Positions 27,002 to 34,261 of a stretch of DNA of 64,000 nucleotides are shown in pieces. The stretch covers positions 3,040,001-3,104,000 of the forward strand of contig NZ_CP096016.1 of the NCBI RefSeq assembly GCF_023650515.1, written 5' to 3'. The position numbers and the translations under genes were made by a program. Position 1 is the stretch's first letter. The number at the start of each line of letters is the position of its first letter. The notes beneath the pieces are model-generated. The model was not told where the DNA came from. It saw only the letters and a program-made list of their open reading frames with translations, and made no database searches. The stretch comes from Alkalimarinus coralli (GTDB lineage: Bacteria > Pseudomonadota > Gammaproteobacteria > Pseudomonadales > Oleiphilaceae).

Positions 27002-27208
27002 ATGGCTGAAGCCAATTTTGAAGTACTGTCAGATAAAATAGACCGATTAATAAAATATTGCGCGCAATTAGAGAGTGATAACTCTGCCCTTCGCGAACTG
27101 CAGGAAGGTTGGCATCAGGAGCGATCTCAGTTGATGCAGAAAAATGATTTAGCACGCAATAAAATTGAAGCAATGATAGGCCGCCTTAAAGCGCTGGAGC
27201 AGCATTAA
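27002..27208 (+). CDS. small coiled-coil protein upstream of zapA (TIGR02449 type)
   Basis: A 68-residue, almost wholly helical protein: heptad-like KIDRLIKYCAQLESDNSALRELQEGWHQERSQL followed by a second helix ending MIGRLKALEQH. Proteins of this type are encoded immediately before zapA in Pseudomonas-like genomes and a coiled-coil partner of ZapA (ZauP) is known in Caulobacter; orthology to ZauP is not shown. Its stop overlaps the zapA start by one base (TAATG), so the two are co-translated. Probable role: cell-division accessory. Confidence 0.82.
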   Translation: MAEANFEVLSDKIDRLIKYCAQLESDNSALRELQEGWHQERSQLMQKNDLARNKIEAMIGRLKALEQH

Positions 27209-27492
27209 TGTCCGATAGTAATACTGTAGAAGTTAGAATACTTGATAAAGAGTATTTAATTGCCTGCCCGGATGAAGCTCGAATGCAACTAGAAAGTGCA
27301 GCAAAGCATCTGGATAGCAAAATGAGAGAGATCAGAAACAGCGGAAAAGTGCATGGAACCGAGCGCATCGCTGTGATGGCTGCCCTCAACATTACCCATG
27401 ATATGCTACAAGGGTCACAGCTTTCAGAGAGCACATCAAAAATCATTCAGGATCTTGATTCGAAGCTTGATGCAGCGCTCGCAAAGGCCTAA
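27208..27492 (+). CDS. cell division protein ZapA
   Basis: ZapA cross-links FtsZ filaments at the division ring. The 94-residue product has the family N-terminal domain (VEVRILDKEYLIACPDEARMQLESAAKHLDSKMREIR), then GTERIAVMAALNITHDML and a C-terminal helix. It is followed by the 6S RNA gene and ygfA, the classical arrangement. The last codons and stop fall in an 8-bp repeat array (27483-27514). Confidence 0.93.
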   Translation: MSDSNTVEVRILDKEYLIACPDEARMQLESAAKHLDSKMREIRNSGKVHGTERIAVMAALNITHDMLQGSQLSESTSKIIQDLDSKLDAALAKA

Positions 27493-27514
27493 AGGTCTAA
27501 AGGCCTAAAGGTCT
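27483..27514. repeat. tandem repeat across the zapA stop codon
   Basis: Two perfect copies of the 16-base unit AAAGGCCTAAAGGTCT (27483-27498 and 27499-27514); each is itself two similar 8-base halves. The zapA stop TAA (27490-27492) lies in the first copy. Each 8-base half contains CTAAA, so stop codons recur through the array. Confidence 0.8.
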
Positions 27515-27599
27515 AGCGCATGAGGTATCGTTGCACTTAAACATAGTCGCCTTTACGAGTAAAAATTCGTTAATTTTTGTCTAAAATCATATAACCAGA

Positions 27600-27628
27600 T
27601 TTAAACCTTCTCGATCATCAATTATAAT
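27600..27628 (+). promoter_or_regulatory. promoter of 6S RNA
   Basis: A consensus TATAAT at 27623-27628 with TTTAAA (27600-27605) 17 bases upstream. Initiation would fall near 27635-27636, exactly where the 6S RNA terminal stem begins. Confidence 0.7.
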
Positions 27629-27635
27629 AAAGACT

Positions 27636-27829
27636 AGTTTCCTGGTGTGTTCGCGAGTTGGATAAGTCCTCGAGCCGATAAGCGTTTTACCGGTGGCGAC
27701 TCAGGGTAATGTGTGCAAGTCCCCTTATCTCTTTGAGGTAAATGGGGAAAGCCTAATTTATCACAGCTGCCACCACCTTGAACCATAGGGTTCAAGGCCA
27801 TATTCGACAGCGGCACATTGGGAAACTTC
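27636..27829 (+). ncRNA. 6S RNA
   Basis: 6S RNA binds the sigma-70 RNA polymerase holoenzyme and mimics an open promoter. Evidence: position between zapA and ygfA; a 5' end AGTTTCC...GTGTG that pairs with the 3' CACATTGGGAAACT; blocks shared with E. coli 6S such as GTTCGCGAG (E. coli GTTCGCAAG), GTCCTCGAGCCGATA (GTCCCCTGAGCCGATA) and CACCTTGAACCATAGGGTTCAAGG (one base longer in its loop). About 194 bases long. Ends are estimated from the terminal stem and the -10 element. The ygfA start follows after 7 bases, so a joint transcript is likely. Confidence 0.92.
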
Positions 27830-27836
27830 TACGATT

Positions 27837-28493
27837 ATGAATCAACAAGCATACCCTGAATCTCTTCTTAAGCCCCCATTAAGCAAACAGCAGCTTAGAC
27901 GCGAGATGCGCAAGAAGCGATGCTCCTTATCCCCTTTTCAACAGAAAAAAGCCGCACAGAAACTAAAATCAACACTCATAAAAAGCGACCTTTTTAAGCG
28001 CAGCAAGCATATTGCAATTTACCTGGCGAACGATGGTGAAATCGACCCATCACATTTCATAAACACACTATGGCGCTGCCAAAAGCACTGCTACCTTCCT
28101 GTTTTACACCCGACGAAAAAGAACTGCCTGTGGTTCTATCAATACCGTCGGAACACGATACTTAAAAAGAATCGTTTTGGCATTCTTGAACCATCAATAA
28201 AAAACAAACGCAGAGTATCGCCTTGGGCACTGAGTTTGGTTTTATTCCCGCTGGTTGCGTTCGATAGTAAGGGGGGGCGTTTAGGAATGGGAGGTGGCTT
28301 TTATGATAGAACCTTTGAGTTCACGCAGCCGAAAAAAAAGGGCTCAACACCTGCAAGAACTCAACTCTATGGGCTGGCTCACCACTTTCAGCAGGTAGAA
28401 TCGATCCCCTTGGAAAAGTGGGATATTCCCCTTCATGGTATAGCGACAGACAAGAGGTTGTACCAGACTAAGACGTTATATCAGACTAGCTAG
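27837..28493 (+). CDS. 5-formyltetrahydrofolate cyclo-ligase
   Basis: Converts 5-formyl-THF to 5,10-methenyl-THF with ATP. The 218-residue protein has the N-terminal basic block QLRREMRKKRCSLSP, NDGEIDPSHFI, and the ATP-binding glycine signature KGGRLGMGGGFYDR near residue 145-158. It begins just after 6S RNA, as in E. coli and Pseudomonas. It has an unusually high Lys/Arg content. No terminator was seen right after the stop. Confidence 0.92.
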   Translation: MNQQAYPESLLKPPLSKQQLRREMRKKRCSLSPFQQKKAAQKLKSTLIKSDLFKRSKHIAIYLANDGEIDPSHFINTLWRCQKHCYLPVLHPTKKNCLWFYQYRRNTILKKNRFGILEPSIKNKRRVSPWALSLVLFPLVAFDSKGGRLGMGGGFYDRTFEFTQPKKKGSTPARTQLYGLAHHFQQVESIPLEKWDIPLHGIATDKRLYQTKTLYQTS

Positions 28494-28541
28494 AGCCACT
28501 CGACCTATATTTAAAACCAAGCGACTCTATGTAAGAGTTTA

Positions 28542-28685
28542 CTATTTCTTTGCCAGCGTCTGGGTCGTGGTCGGCTGACCTATACGCGGCTCGTCATCCG
28601 ACAAAATCGATGCAAACCCCGTTGCTGCCAACCCAAGACAAAACAGGAATACCAATGCCACCATGCTATCAGGCTTACGTTTCAT
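28542..28685 (-). CDS. small exported or membrane peptide (47 aa)
   Basis: A 47-residue ORF starting MKRKPDSMVALV with a single hydrophobic stretch (residues 8-25, MVALVFLFCLGLAATGFA) and a polar tail ILSDDEPRIGQPTTTQTLAKK. GGGGG lies 4-5 bases before the ATG at 28685, a strong ribosome site. It could be a cleaved signal peptide with a 21-residue mature product or a single-span membrane microprotein. No family recognised. It faces ygfA and is divergent from nothing annotated; the 28686-28937 stretch to its right shows no gene. Confidence 0.55.
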   Translation of the reverse strand: MKRKPDSMVALVFLFCLGLAATGFASILSDDEPRIGQPTTTQTLAKK

Positions 28686-28937
28686 AGATCCCCCAAGATC
28701 CACTATGTTAACGTTTATCACTCTTTATGAGCTGTAGATTTAGAGTGTGCCTCCATGCCCTCTTTATTTTTTTGGCTTCCCTGCGGTCGTGAAAAGAGTC
28801 GTTCGTATAATTATCAATCAGTTGAACACATATTACAAACCGTAACACAACTAACCGCTGTAACCTTAAGATATATCAAATTTAATGATTGTCCAGTTTT
28901 TGAACATTTTTATTCAACGGACAAAAACAAAACAAGA

Positions 28938-29013
28938 CCTTTGCACGACGTTATGGGCGAAGCAAAACCATTTTTTTAACACTGTATTTGCGAGCGCAAT
29001 CGTCGTGCAAAGG
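28938..29013. repeat. dispersed repeat with terminal inverted repeats, short copy
   Basis: CCTTTGCACGACG (28938-28950) and CGTCGTGCAAAGG (29001-29013) are a perfect 13-bp inverted pair. Between them are GGGCGAAGCA, CCATTTTTTTAAC and GTATTTGCGAGCGCA, matching the ends and centre of the 144-base element at 26780-26923 with the middle deleted. It starts 8 bases from the ilvA stop; on the minus strand the hairpin is followed by TCTTGTTTTGTTTTT, so it may serve as the ilvA terminator. Confidence 0.7.
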
Positions 29014-29021
29014 CCCCGAGC

Positions 29022-30542
29022 CTACGAACAACCTAAAAATAACTTATAGGCCGGATTATCCGTCTCATCCCAATACCTGAATCCGACCTTGTCCAGCATC
29101 TTCTGGAACTCAGATAAATCCGCATCATCAACCTGAACGCCCATCAACACTCTACTATAGGCAGAGCCATGGTTGCGGTAATGAAACATTGAGATATTCC
29201 AGCGTGTACCCAGCGACATTAAAAACTTCATCAACGCACCTGGGCGCTCGGGAAACTCGAAACGAAATACTTTCTCGTTATCTGTAGCAGCCGAGTGTCC
29301 TCCTACCATATAGCGAATATGCAGTTTAGCCATTTCGTTATCGGTTAGATCGAGAACCGGATATCCATCCTCTCGAAGGCTCGTAACCAGCTCTTCACGT
29401 CCCTGACCTCCATGCTGGATTTGAACCCCAACAAAAACCTGAGCGGCGGACATGTCAGAATAGCGGTAGTTAAACTCAGTAATATTTCGCTTACTCAATG
29501 CTTGAACAAACTGTTTGTAGCTTCCGGGTCTCTCTGGCAATGTGACCGCTAGTATTGCTTCCCGCTTTTCACCTATTTCTGTTCGTTCGGAGATATAGCG
29601 CAATCGGTCAAAGTTGACATTGGCACCACTCACGACAGCCGCCAGGTTTTCGCTCTCTATGTTTTCCCGTTCAACATATTTTTTAAGGCCGGCAACCGCT
29701 AACGCGCCTGCGGGTTCTGCGATAGAGCGGGTATCATCAAAAACATCTTTGATTGCGGCGCAAATCTCATCTGTTGTGACCGTTATCACTTCATCAACGC
29801 AGTCTCTGGCCACTTCAAACGGCAGTTCACCAATTTGTTTAACCGCAACACCATCGGCAAAAATCCCCACTTCGTCCAGCGTGATACGTTCATTGGCTTT
29901 AAGCGCCTCATATAAACAGGCAGACTCGTCAGACTCCACACCGATAACCTTAACATCTGGCCTGATATATTTGATGTATGCAGCCATACCCGCAATAAGG
30001 CCGCCACCACCAACAGGGATAAAGACCGCGTGAATAGGCGCGGTATGCTGCCAAAGCAACTCCATTGCAACGGTTCCCTGCCCTGCAATGACATCTTCAT
30101 CATCGTAGGGCGGGATATACACCATGCCCTTTTTCTCAACCAGTTCCCGGGCATAAGCTGATGCCTCATCAAAGGCATCGCCTTTCAGAATCACTTTGGC
30201 GCCTCGGCTTTTAACCGAGTTCACCTTAATTTCAGGCGTGGTCATTGGCATAACAATCGTCGCTTTAATGCCAAGTTTTTGGGCCGAGTATGCCAGCCCC
30301 TGCGCGTGATTCCCTGCTGAAGCCGCAATAACCCCTTTCGCTTTCTCTTCGTCAGTTAATTGAAAAACCTTGTTGTAAGCGCCTCGAATCTTGAATGAAA
30401 AAACAGGCTGCAAATCCTCGCGCTTTAATACAATGTGATTATTAAAACGTGATGAAAGAAGTCTCGCATCGGTTAAAGGTGTTTCGATGGCAACATCATA
30501 AACGCGCGCATCCAGTATTTTTTTTATATATCGCTGAGGCAT
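29022..30542 (-). CDS. threonine dehydratase, biosynthetic (IlvA)
   Basis: PLP-dependent deaminase converting threonine to 2-oxobutyrate, first step to isoleucine. The catalytic lysine is in PVFSFKIRGAYNKVF near residue 50, the glycine phosphate loop is VFIPVGGGGLIAG, and the C-terminus has two ACT-like regulatory domains (residues from about 335: AILAVTLPERPGSYKQFV and FRFEFPERPGALMKFL). The double regulatory domain and 506-residue length mark the biosynthetic, isoleucine-inhibited form. It is monocistronic, with the short dispersed repeat at its 3' end. Confidence 0.95.
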   Translation of the reverse strand: MPQRYIKKILDARVYDVAIETPLTDARLLSSRFNNHIVLKREDLQPVFSFKIRGAYNKVFQLTDEEKAKGVIAASAGNHAQGLAYSAQKLGIKATIVMPMTTPEIKVNSVKSRGAKVILKGDAFDEASAYARELVEKKGMVYIPPYDDEDVIAGQGTVAMELLWQHTAPIHAVFIPVGGGGLIAGMAAYIKYIRPDVKVIGVESDESACLYEALKANERITLDEVGIFADGVAVKQIGELPFEVARDCVDEVITVTTDEICAAIKDVFDDTRSIAEPAGALAVAGLKKYVERENIESENLAAVVSGANVNFDRLRYISERTEIGEKREAILAVTLPERPGSYKQFVQALSKRNITEFNYRYSDMSAAQVFVGVQIQHGGQGREELVTSLREDGYPVLDLTDNEMAKLHIRYMVGGHSAATDNEKVFRFEFPERPGALMKFLMSLGTRWNISMFHYRNHGSAYSRVLMGVQVDDADLSEFQKMLDKVGFRYWDETDNPAYKLFLGCS

Positions 30543-30790
30543 GGAATATCATTCTATCTAAATTAAAGTGGGCAGAAATCGTTGTGCTACTCGTCGTTAT
30601 TCTATCCAATAACAGAACTCTACATGCTAAGGGCCGGGATACGATCAAGATAACGCTAAAGCACTTATAAACTAATGCCACAATATATCGTATTGATTCG
30701 ATATTACTAGCCTTGCACCCCGCTTTACTGCGATAAAGCGGCATAATAGATACAATTTCCGCTTTACCCGAAAACGTTACACTGTTTTAC

Positions 30791-30819
30791 TTGAATTAAT
30801 AGACGACCGGTCATATATT
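30791..30819 (+). promoter_or_regulatory. promoter with embedded operator of the TetR gene
   Basis: TTGAAT (30791-30796), a 17-base spacer and TATATT (30814-30819). Most of the spacer is occupied by TAGACGACCGGTCAT (30800-30814), nearly identical to the operator before the neighbouring old-yellow-enzyme gene at 31500-31514. Binding there would block polymerase, so autorepression is likely. Confidence 0.7.
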
Positions 30820-30825
30820 ATCTTT

Positions 30826-31434
30826 ATGCCAAGACCTAGACGAAGTGAACATACACGAGAAGCACTTATTGAGAACGGTATCGAGCAGCTGTCACAGCAC
30901 GGCTATCACGGCACCGGCATTAAGAAAATTCTTGACGCAGTCAATGTACCCAAAGGTTCGTTTTACAACTACTTTGAGAGTAAAGAAGCCTTTGTAGCTG
31001 AAATTATTCGAGAATATAGCAGCCAGTACCTAAAAATACTGGATGACTATGTAGAGAGTTCCAACGAACAACCTTTGGATAAAATTAAGACCATTTATCA
31101 GTTTATGCTGGAGAAGTTTTCTGGCCAAAATTGTCAACAAGGCTGCTTAATTGGCAGCATCGCCGCCGAAATTGGCAACCAAAGCGAGACATGCCAAGTT
31201 GCGATGCTTGAGTCAGTAAATCAGTCGAAGCGACGAATATCCAGCTTAATCCAACAGGCTCAAGATGAGCGCGAGATTCGGAACGACCTGACAGCAGAAC
31301 AAATTACCACTGTATTTTGGGCAACATGGGAAGGCAGCCTGCTTAAAATGAAAATGGAAGGAAGTATAGCGTCAGCCAAAGAAACACTATTTATCATGCT
31401 TGACCACCTGCTTAAGCCACAAGCCGACGGATAA
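30826..31434 (+). CDS. TetR-family transcriptional regulator (AcuR-like)
   Basis: A 202-residue repressor with an N-terminal TetR helix-turn-helix (GIKKILDAVNVPKGSFYNYFESKEAF, residues 31-56) and a ligand-binding C-terminal domain with a Cys pair region (SGQNCQQGCLIG) that recalls AcuR/NemR-type regulators of electrophile responses. Shared operators in front of it and the adjacent flavin oxidoreductase make that enzyme its probable target. Cysteines may sense electrophiles, but this is inference. A strong terminator follows at 31453-31487. Confidence 0.88.
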   Translation: MPRPRRSEHTREALIENGIEQLSQHGYHGTGIKKILDAVNVPKGSFYNYFESKEAFVAEIIREYSSQYLKILDDYVESSNEQPLDKIKTIYQFMLEKFSGQNCQQGCLIGSIAAEIGNQSETCQVAMLESVNQSKRRISSLIQQAQDEREIRNDLTAEQITTVFWATWEGSLLKMKMEGSIASAKETLFIMLDHLLKPQADG

Positions 31435-31452
31435 AACGAGCAAAGAACAGAT

Positions 31453-31487
31453 AAAAACGAACAACCTGATGGCTTGTTCGTTTTTTT
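31453..31487 (+). terminator. Rho-independent terminator of the TetR gene
   Basis: AAAAACGAACAA (31453-31464) pairs with TTGTTCGTTTTT (31474-31485), loop of 9 bases, followed by a continuing T-run (TTTTTTT in 31481-31487). It separates the regulator gene from the operator and gene of the flavin oxidoreductase. Confidence 0.85.
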
Positions 31488-31495
31488 AGACCCAG

Positions 31496-31519
31496 TTAAT
31501 AGACGACCGGTCTAATTAA
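31496..31519 (+). promoter_or_regulatory. TetR operator upstream of old yellow enzyme gene
   Basis: TAGACGACCGGTCTA (31500-31514) is an inverted repeat (TAGAC and GTCTA arms) with flanking TTAAT and ATTAA, and matches the site inside the regulator's own promoter in 13 of 15 positions, with the first 13 bases identical. It lies about 50 bases before the GTG start. No strong -35/-10 pair was seen next to it. Confidence 0.7.
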
Positions 31520-31563
31520 ATAATTAGTACCGAAGCGACTAAATAGCCAAAGAGGATTTACCT

Positions 31564-32814
31564 GTGAGCAACCACAGTACTAACAGCAACAACCTTGATC
31601 TAAGCAATCCATTCACCCTGAAAAATGGCACAACAATAAAGAATAGGCTGTTCAAGTCTGCGATGAGTGAACAACTGGGCACGAAAGCACATAATCCAAC
31701 CAGAGGGTTAGCCACGCTCTATAAAACCTGGGCAGAAGGCGGTTTAGGCCTATCCATTACCGGCAATATAATGGTTGACCGAGGCGCGTTAGGTGAGCCC
31801 AAAAATGTAGTACTTGACGAAAAGAGCGACCTGGCGCCTTTTCGTGAGTGGGCAAAGGCGGGCACCGCAAACGGTACCCATCTATGGACGCAACTTAATC
31901 ACCCAGGTAAGCAGATACCTAACTTTATCTGCGACGAACCGGTTGCGCCTTCTGCTATCGCATTAGAGAACGGTCTTGAAAAGGGCTTTAACAAGCCTCG
32001 CGCACTGGCTGAAAATGAGATATTGGAGATTATCCAAAAGTTCGCAACAGCCGCAGAGCTAGCAAAGACAGCAGGTTTCACAGGGGTTCAGATTCATGGT
32101 GCCCATGGTTATCTGGTCAGCCAATTCTTATCACCGAGGCACAACCAAAGAAACGACCAATGGGGTGGATCACTGGAAAACAGAATGCGCTTCGTATTGG
32201 CGGTATACCACGCCATTCGCGAGAAGGTCGGTAAAGACTTCCCAATTGGTATAAAACTTAACTCGGCAGACTTTATGCGTGGAGGCTTTACCGAGGAAGA
32301 CTCAATGGAGGTGGTAAAAGCGCTGGCAGAGGCTGGCATCGATTTAATTGAAATTTCGGGCGGAACCTATGAAAGCCCTTCAATGGTTGGCCATAAGATG
32401 AAACCAACAACGCAGAAAAGAGAAGCTTACTTCTTAGAGTATGCAGAGAAAGTGCGCAGTCTGATTGACACCCCGCTTGTTGTAACTGGTGGTTTCCGTT
32501 CTGCAGATGGAATGGTGACGGCTTTACGAAGTGGCGCGACAGATTTTATTGGCCTTGCCCGTCCGCTGGCAGTAGACCCTGATTTGCCAAATAAACTCAT
32601 GACCGATGCCACACATAGCATCGAGTTAAGACCCTTAACCACAGGAGTCAAACTTGTGGACAAAATGGCCATGCTGGATATCACCTGGTATGAGTTTCAA
32701 CTGGCAAGAATGGCACAAAAGAAAGCACCTAAACCTGACATGAGTGAATGGAGCACATTCTTTAAAACACTATTGGGCGCTGGTGTATATTCTTTTAGAA
32801 AACGTCGCGCATAA
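31564..32814 (+). CDS. NADH:flavin oxidoreductase, old yellow enzyme family
   Basis: An FMN-dependent ene-reductase of 416 residues. It opens with LSNPFTLKNGTTIKNRLFKSAMSEQLGT, has the active-site region QIHGAHGYLVSQFLSPRHNQRNDQWGGSLENRMRF with the paired His and the GGS-ENR FMN site, and later GGFRS and FIGLARPLAVDP. It lies next to the AcuR/NemR-like regulator and shares its operator, so its expression probably responds to an electrophilic or quinone-like ligand. The start is GTG at 31564, with AGAGG upstream. The natural substrate is unknown. Confidence 0.9.
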   Translation: MSNHSTNSNNLDLSNPFTLKNGTTIKNRLFKSAMSEQLGTKAHNPTRGLATLYKTWAEGGLGLSITGNIMVDRGALGEPKNVVLDEKSDLAPFREWAKAGTANGTHLWTQLNHPGKQIPNFICDEPVAPSAIALENGLEKGFNKPRALAENEILEIIQKFATAAELAKTAGFTGVQIHGAHGYLVSQFLSPRHNQRNDQWGGSLENRMRFVLAVYHAIREKVGKDFPIGIKLNSADFMRGGFTEEDSMEVVKALAEAGIDLIEISGGTYESPSMVGHKMKPTTQKREAYFLEYAEKVRSLIDTPLVVTGGFRSADGMVTALRSGATDFIGLARPLAVDPDLPNKLMTDATHSIELRPLTTGVKLVDKMAMLDITWYEFQLARMAQKKAPKPDMSEWSTFFKTLLGAGVYSFRKRRA

Positions 32815-32958
32815 GAGACATACAGGAAGATATTGACTTTTTATCGGGCGCGGGGCATCTCCTACTTCTTTGTCGCCACACATTTTGCCAAGTTCTTTGT
32901 ACGAGAGTACCCCACGCCCGATTCTATGCTCAACAGAAAGCTAGTAGGCATTGGCATA

Positions 32959-33060
32959 TCTCGGATAACTTGCATTAGCGGGAGAGCCAACCGGTGCGCA
33001 AGCGCACCCCGAGTGCTCTCTCTTGCTTCGCAATTCACCTTGTGCGCGGGAATGACTGTT
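32959..33060. repeat. short dispersed repeat cluster downstream of the flavin oxidoreductase
   Basis: The non-coding 32815-33096 stretch contains three short motifs found again elsewhere in the window. TCTCGGATAACTTGCATT (32959-32976) recurs with one change at 35148-35165. GGTGCGCAAGCGCACC (32993-33008), a perfect hairpin with a CAAG loop, recurs in part at 35125-35140 and 63972-63984. GCGGGAATGACTGTT (33046-33060) recurs at 36690-36704. No gene was recognised in this gap. Confidence 0.55.
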
Positions 33061-33096
33061 TTTACGTCGTTTCGCAGCCTACGGTTGTTAAGCATT

Positions 33097-33462
33097 TTAG
33101 TTAGAAAAAGCGATTTTATTCTTATCTAAATCTCTCACATATGCAGAAAAACGAGGCCCCCGTTGATTTGGCTCGCCCTCACAGGTGCCACCTAATTCAA
33201 TAGCCTTTTTATGAAGTCTTTTTACTTCGTCGGTAGATCCAACACCAAAACCAACCATGGTTCCATTTCCATTAGTTGCAGCCTCCTTATTAAAGGGTAT
33301 CGCAACTGCAAATGCAGAGTCTTCATCTTCACCCTGCCAGAATGTCATTCTTTCGGTTGATAAAACCTGACAAAATTCTGTTTGTTCGAAAAGTGAATCA
33401 TAGAATTTAGTCGATGCTTCCAAGTTGTTTGTCCCAAGAACAAAATAGTTCATTTTCATCAT
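33097..33462 (-). CDS. VOC (glyoxalase/bleomycin-resistance fold) family protein
   Basis: A 121-residue single-domain protein of the vicinal-oxygen-chelate superfamily: MNYFVLGTNNLEASTKFYDSLF at the N-terminus and GPRFSAYVRDLDKNKIAF at the end. One expected metal Glu/His is not obvious, so catalytic activity is uncertain; proteins like this may instead bind small molecules. AGGAG lies about 8 bases before a double ATG (33462 or 33459). It lies at the left side of the accessory region. Confidence 0.8.
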   Translation of the reverse strand: MMKMNYFVLGTNNLEASTKFYDSLFEQTEFCQVLSTERMTFWQGEDEDSAFAVAIPFNKEAATNGNGTMVGFGVGSTDEVKRLHKKAIELGGTCEGEPNQRGPRFSAYVRDLDKNKIAFSN

Positions 33463-33502
33463 TCAAAATCTCCTACTGAATAGTAGGCAGAATAGTTATC
33501 CA

Positions 33503-33530
33503 CACTGCTGACAGCTGTATGTCAGTAGTG
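33503..33530. repeat. inverted repeat upstream of VOC gene; remainder of gap empty
   Basis: CACTGCTGACA (33503-33513) and TGTCAGTAGTG (33520-33530) pair with a single mismatch around 6 bases. It lies about 40 bases upstream of the VOC start and could be an operator. The wider 33463-33910 gap has an open frame at 33560-33808 (minus) that I do not trust, and GC-rich hairpins (GGGGCT and AGCCCC arms, 33869-33887) just after the 33911 gene's stop. Confidence 0.45.
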
Positions 33531-33910
33531 TTGCGGGAACTAACAAATATTGCACGGCACTATTGTTGAAAATAGTCGTTTAAAGTATTCAAGATGGGCG
33601 TGAAGCGAAGCGAACGGCAAACATGGCGGCTAGTTATATTTTTAATTGAGCGCCTATTAACGTTGATAGATTGAAACAAGATAACCATTTTTGGTTTTTC
33701 GAAAGATGCTAGGAGTTTGAAAATTTGCAATCGTTGTTGTTCAAAAATATTGGGTGCCAGTCCTGTACACAAACGATATAGCATTTTTCCATCGCTGTAC
33801 GAAGACATTGCTTAGATTCACTATATCTGAGTGAAACTCCCTAAATGGGCCCAAATTCGGGCTGTAGTGGGGCTGAAGGTTAGCCCCCTCAGCTACCCGA
33901 TTAATTTACA

Positions 33911-34261
33911 TTACCAAAGAGTTGAATAAATAAAACTTTTCCTGCTGGCACCAACAATATTTCGACACGCCAACCCATTGAATTTTAGCTTTTCATTCTT
34001 TAGTGCTTTGCCTATTGTCTTTAAGGACCAACGTAACCAACCTTCACTGCCTTTAGCAGCGGCGCCAACCAGTTTTGTCACTAAATCTTTCATATCAGAA
34101 TTACATTTTTCAAGGGCAGAAAGCGTTTCTTCTAAAGCATCAACTGTTTGCTGATTGATTTGCGATTTTTGGTTTCTAAAAGAGGAGTCAAAGCCATATA
34201 TCGTTTCCATGATATCAATTACGCTTTCCTTCTCTTCATCTGTTAATTTGGTACCGATCAT
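33911..34261 (-). CDS. hypothetical protein, second gene of an overlapping pair
   Basis: A 116-residue protein with no family I recognise. It is predicted-looking helix with an amphipathic run near residues 58-95 (MKDLVTKLVGAAAKGSEGWLRWSLKTIGKALKNEK), and has no signal peptide. AAAGGAG lies 7 bases before its ATG, and the start overlaps the stop of the upstream secreted-protein gene by 4 bases (ATGA). The tight coupling implies a joint function. The Lys/Trp-rich amphipathic segment could be membrane-active or a packing helix; neither is demonstrated. Confidence 0.6.
   Translation of the reverse strand: MIGTKLTDEEKESVIDIMETIYGFDSSFRNQKSQINQQTVDALEETLSALEKCNSDMKDLVTKLVGAAAKGSEGWLRWSLKTIGKALKNEKLKFNGLACRNIVGASRKSFIYSTLW

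Noticed and set aside
27634-27816. 60-aa open frame on the minus strand over 6S RNA
   Set aside because: It is antisense to a clear 6S RNA, whose base pairing explains the sequence.
28755-28979. 74-aa open frame on the plus strand
   Set aside because: It runs into the dispersed repeat at 28938 and has no ribosome site or recognisable protein features.
33560-33808. 82-aa open frame on the minus strand
   Set aside because: No ribosome site, no family resemblance and unusual composition; it lies in an AT-rich gap in the accessory zone and I think it is chance.
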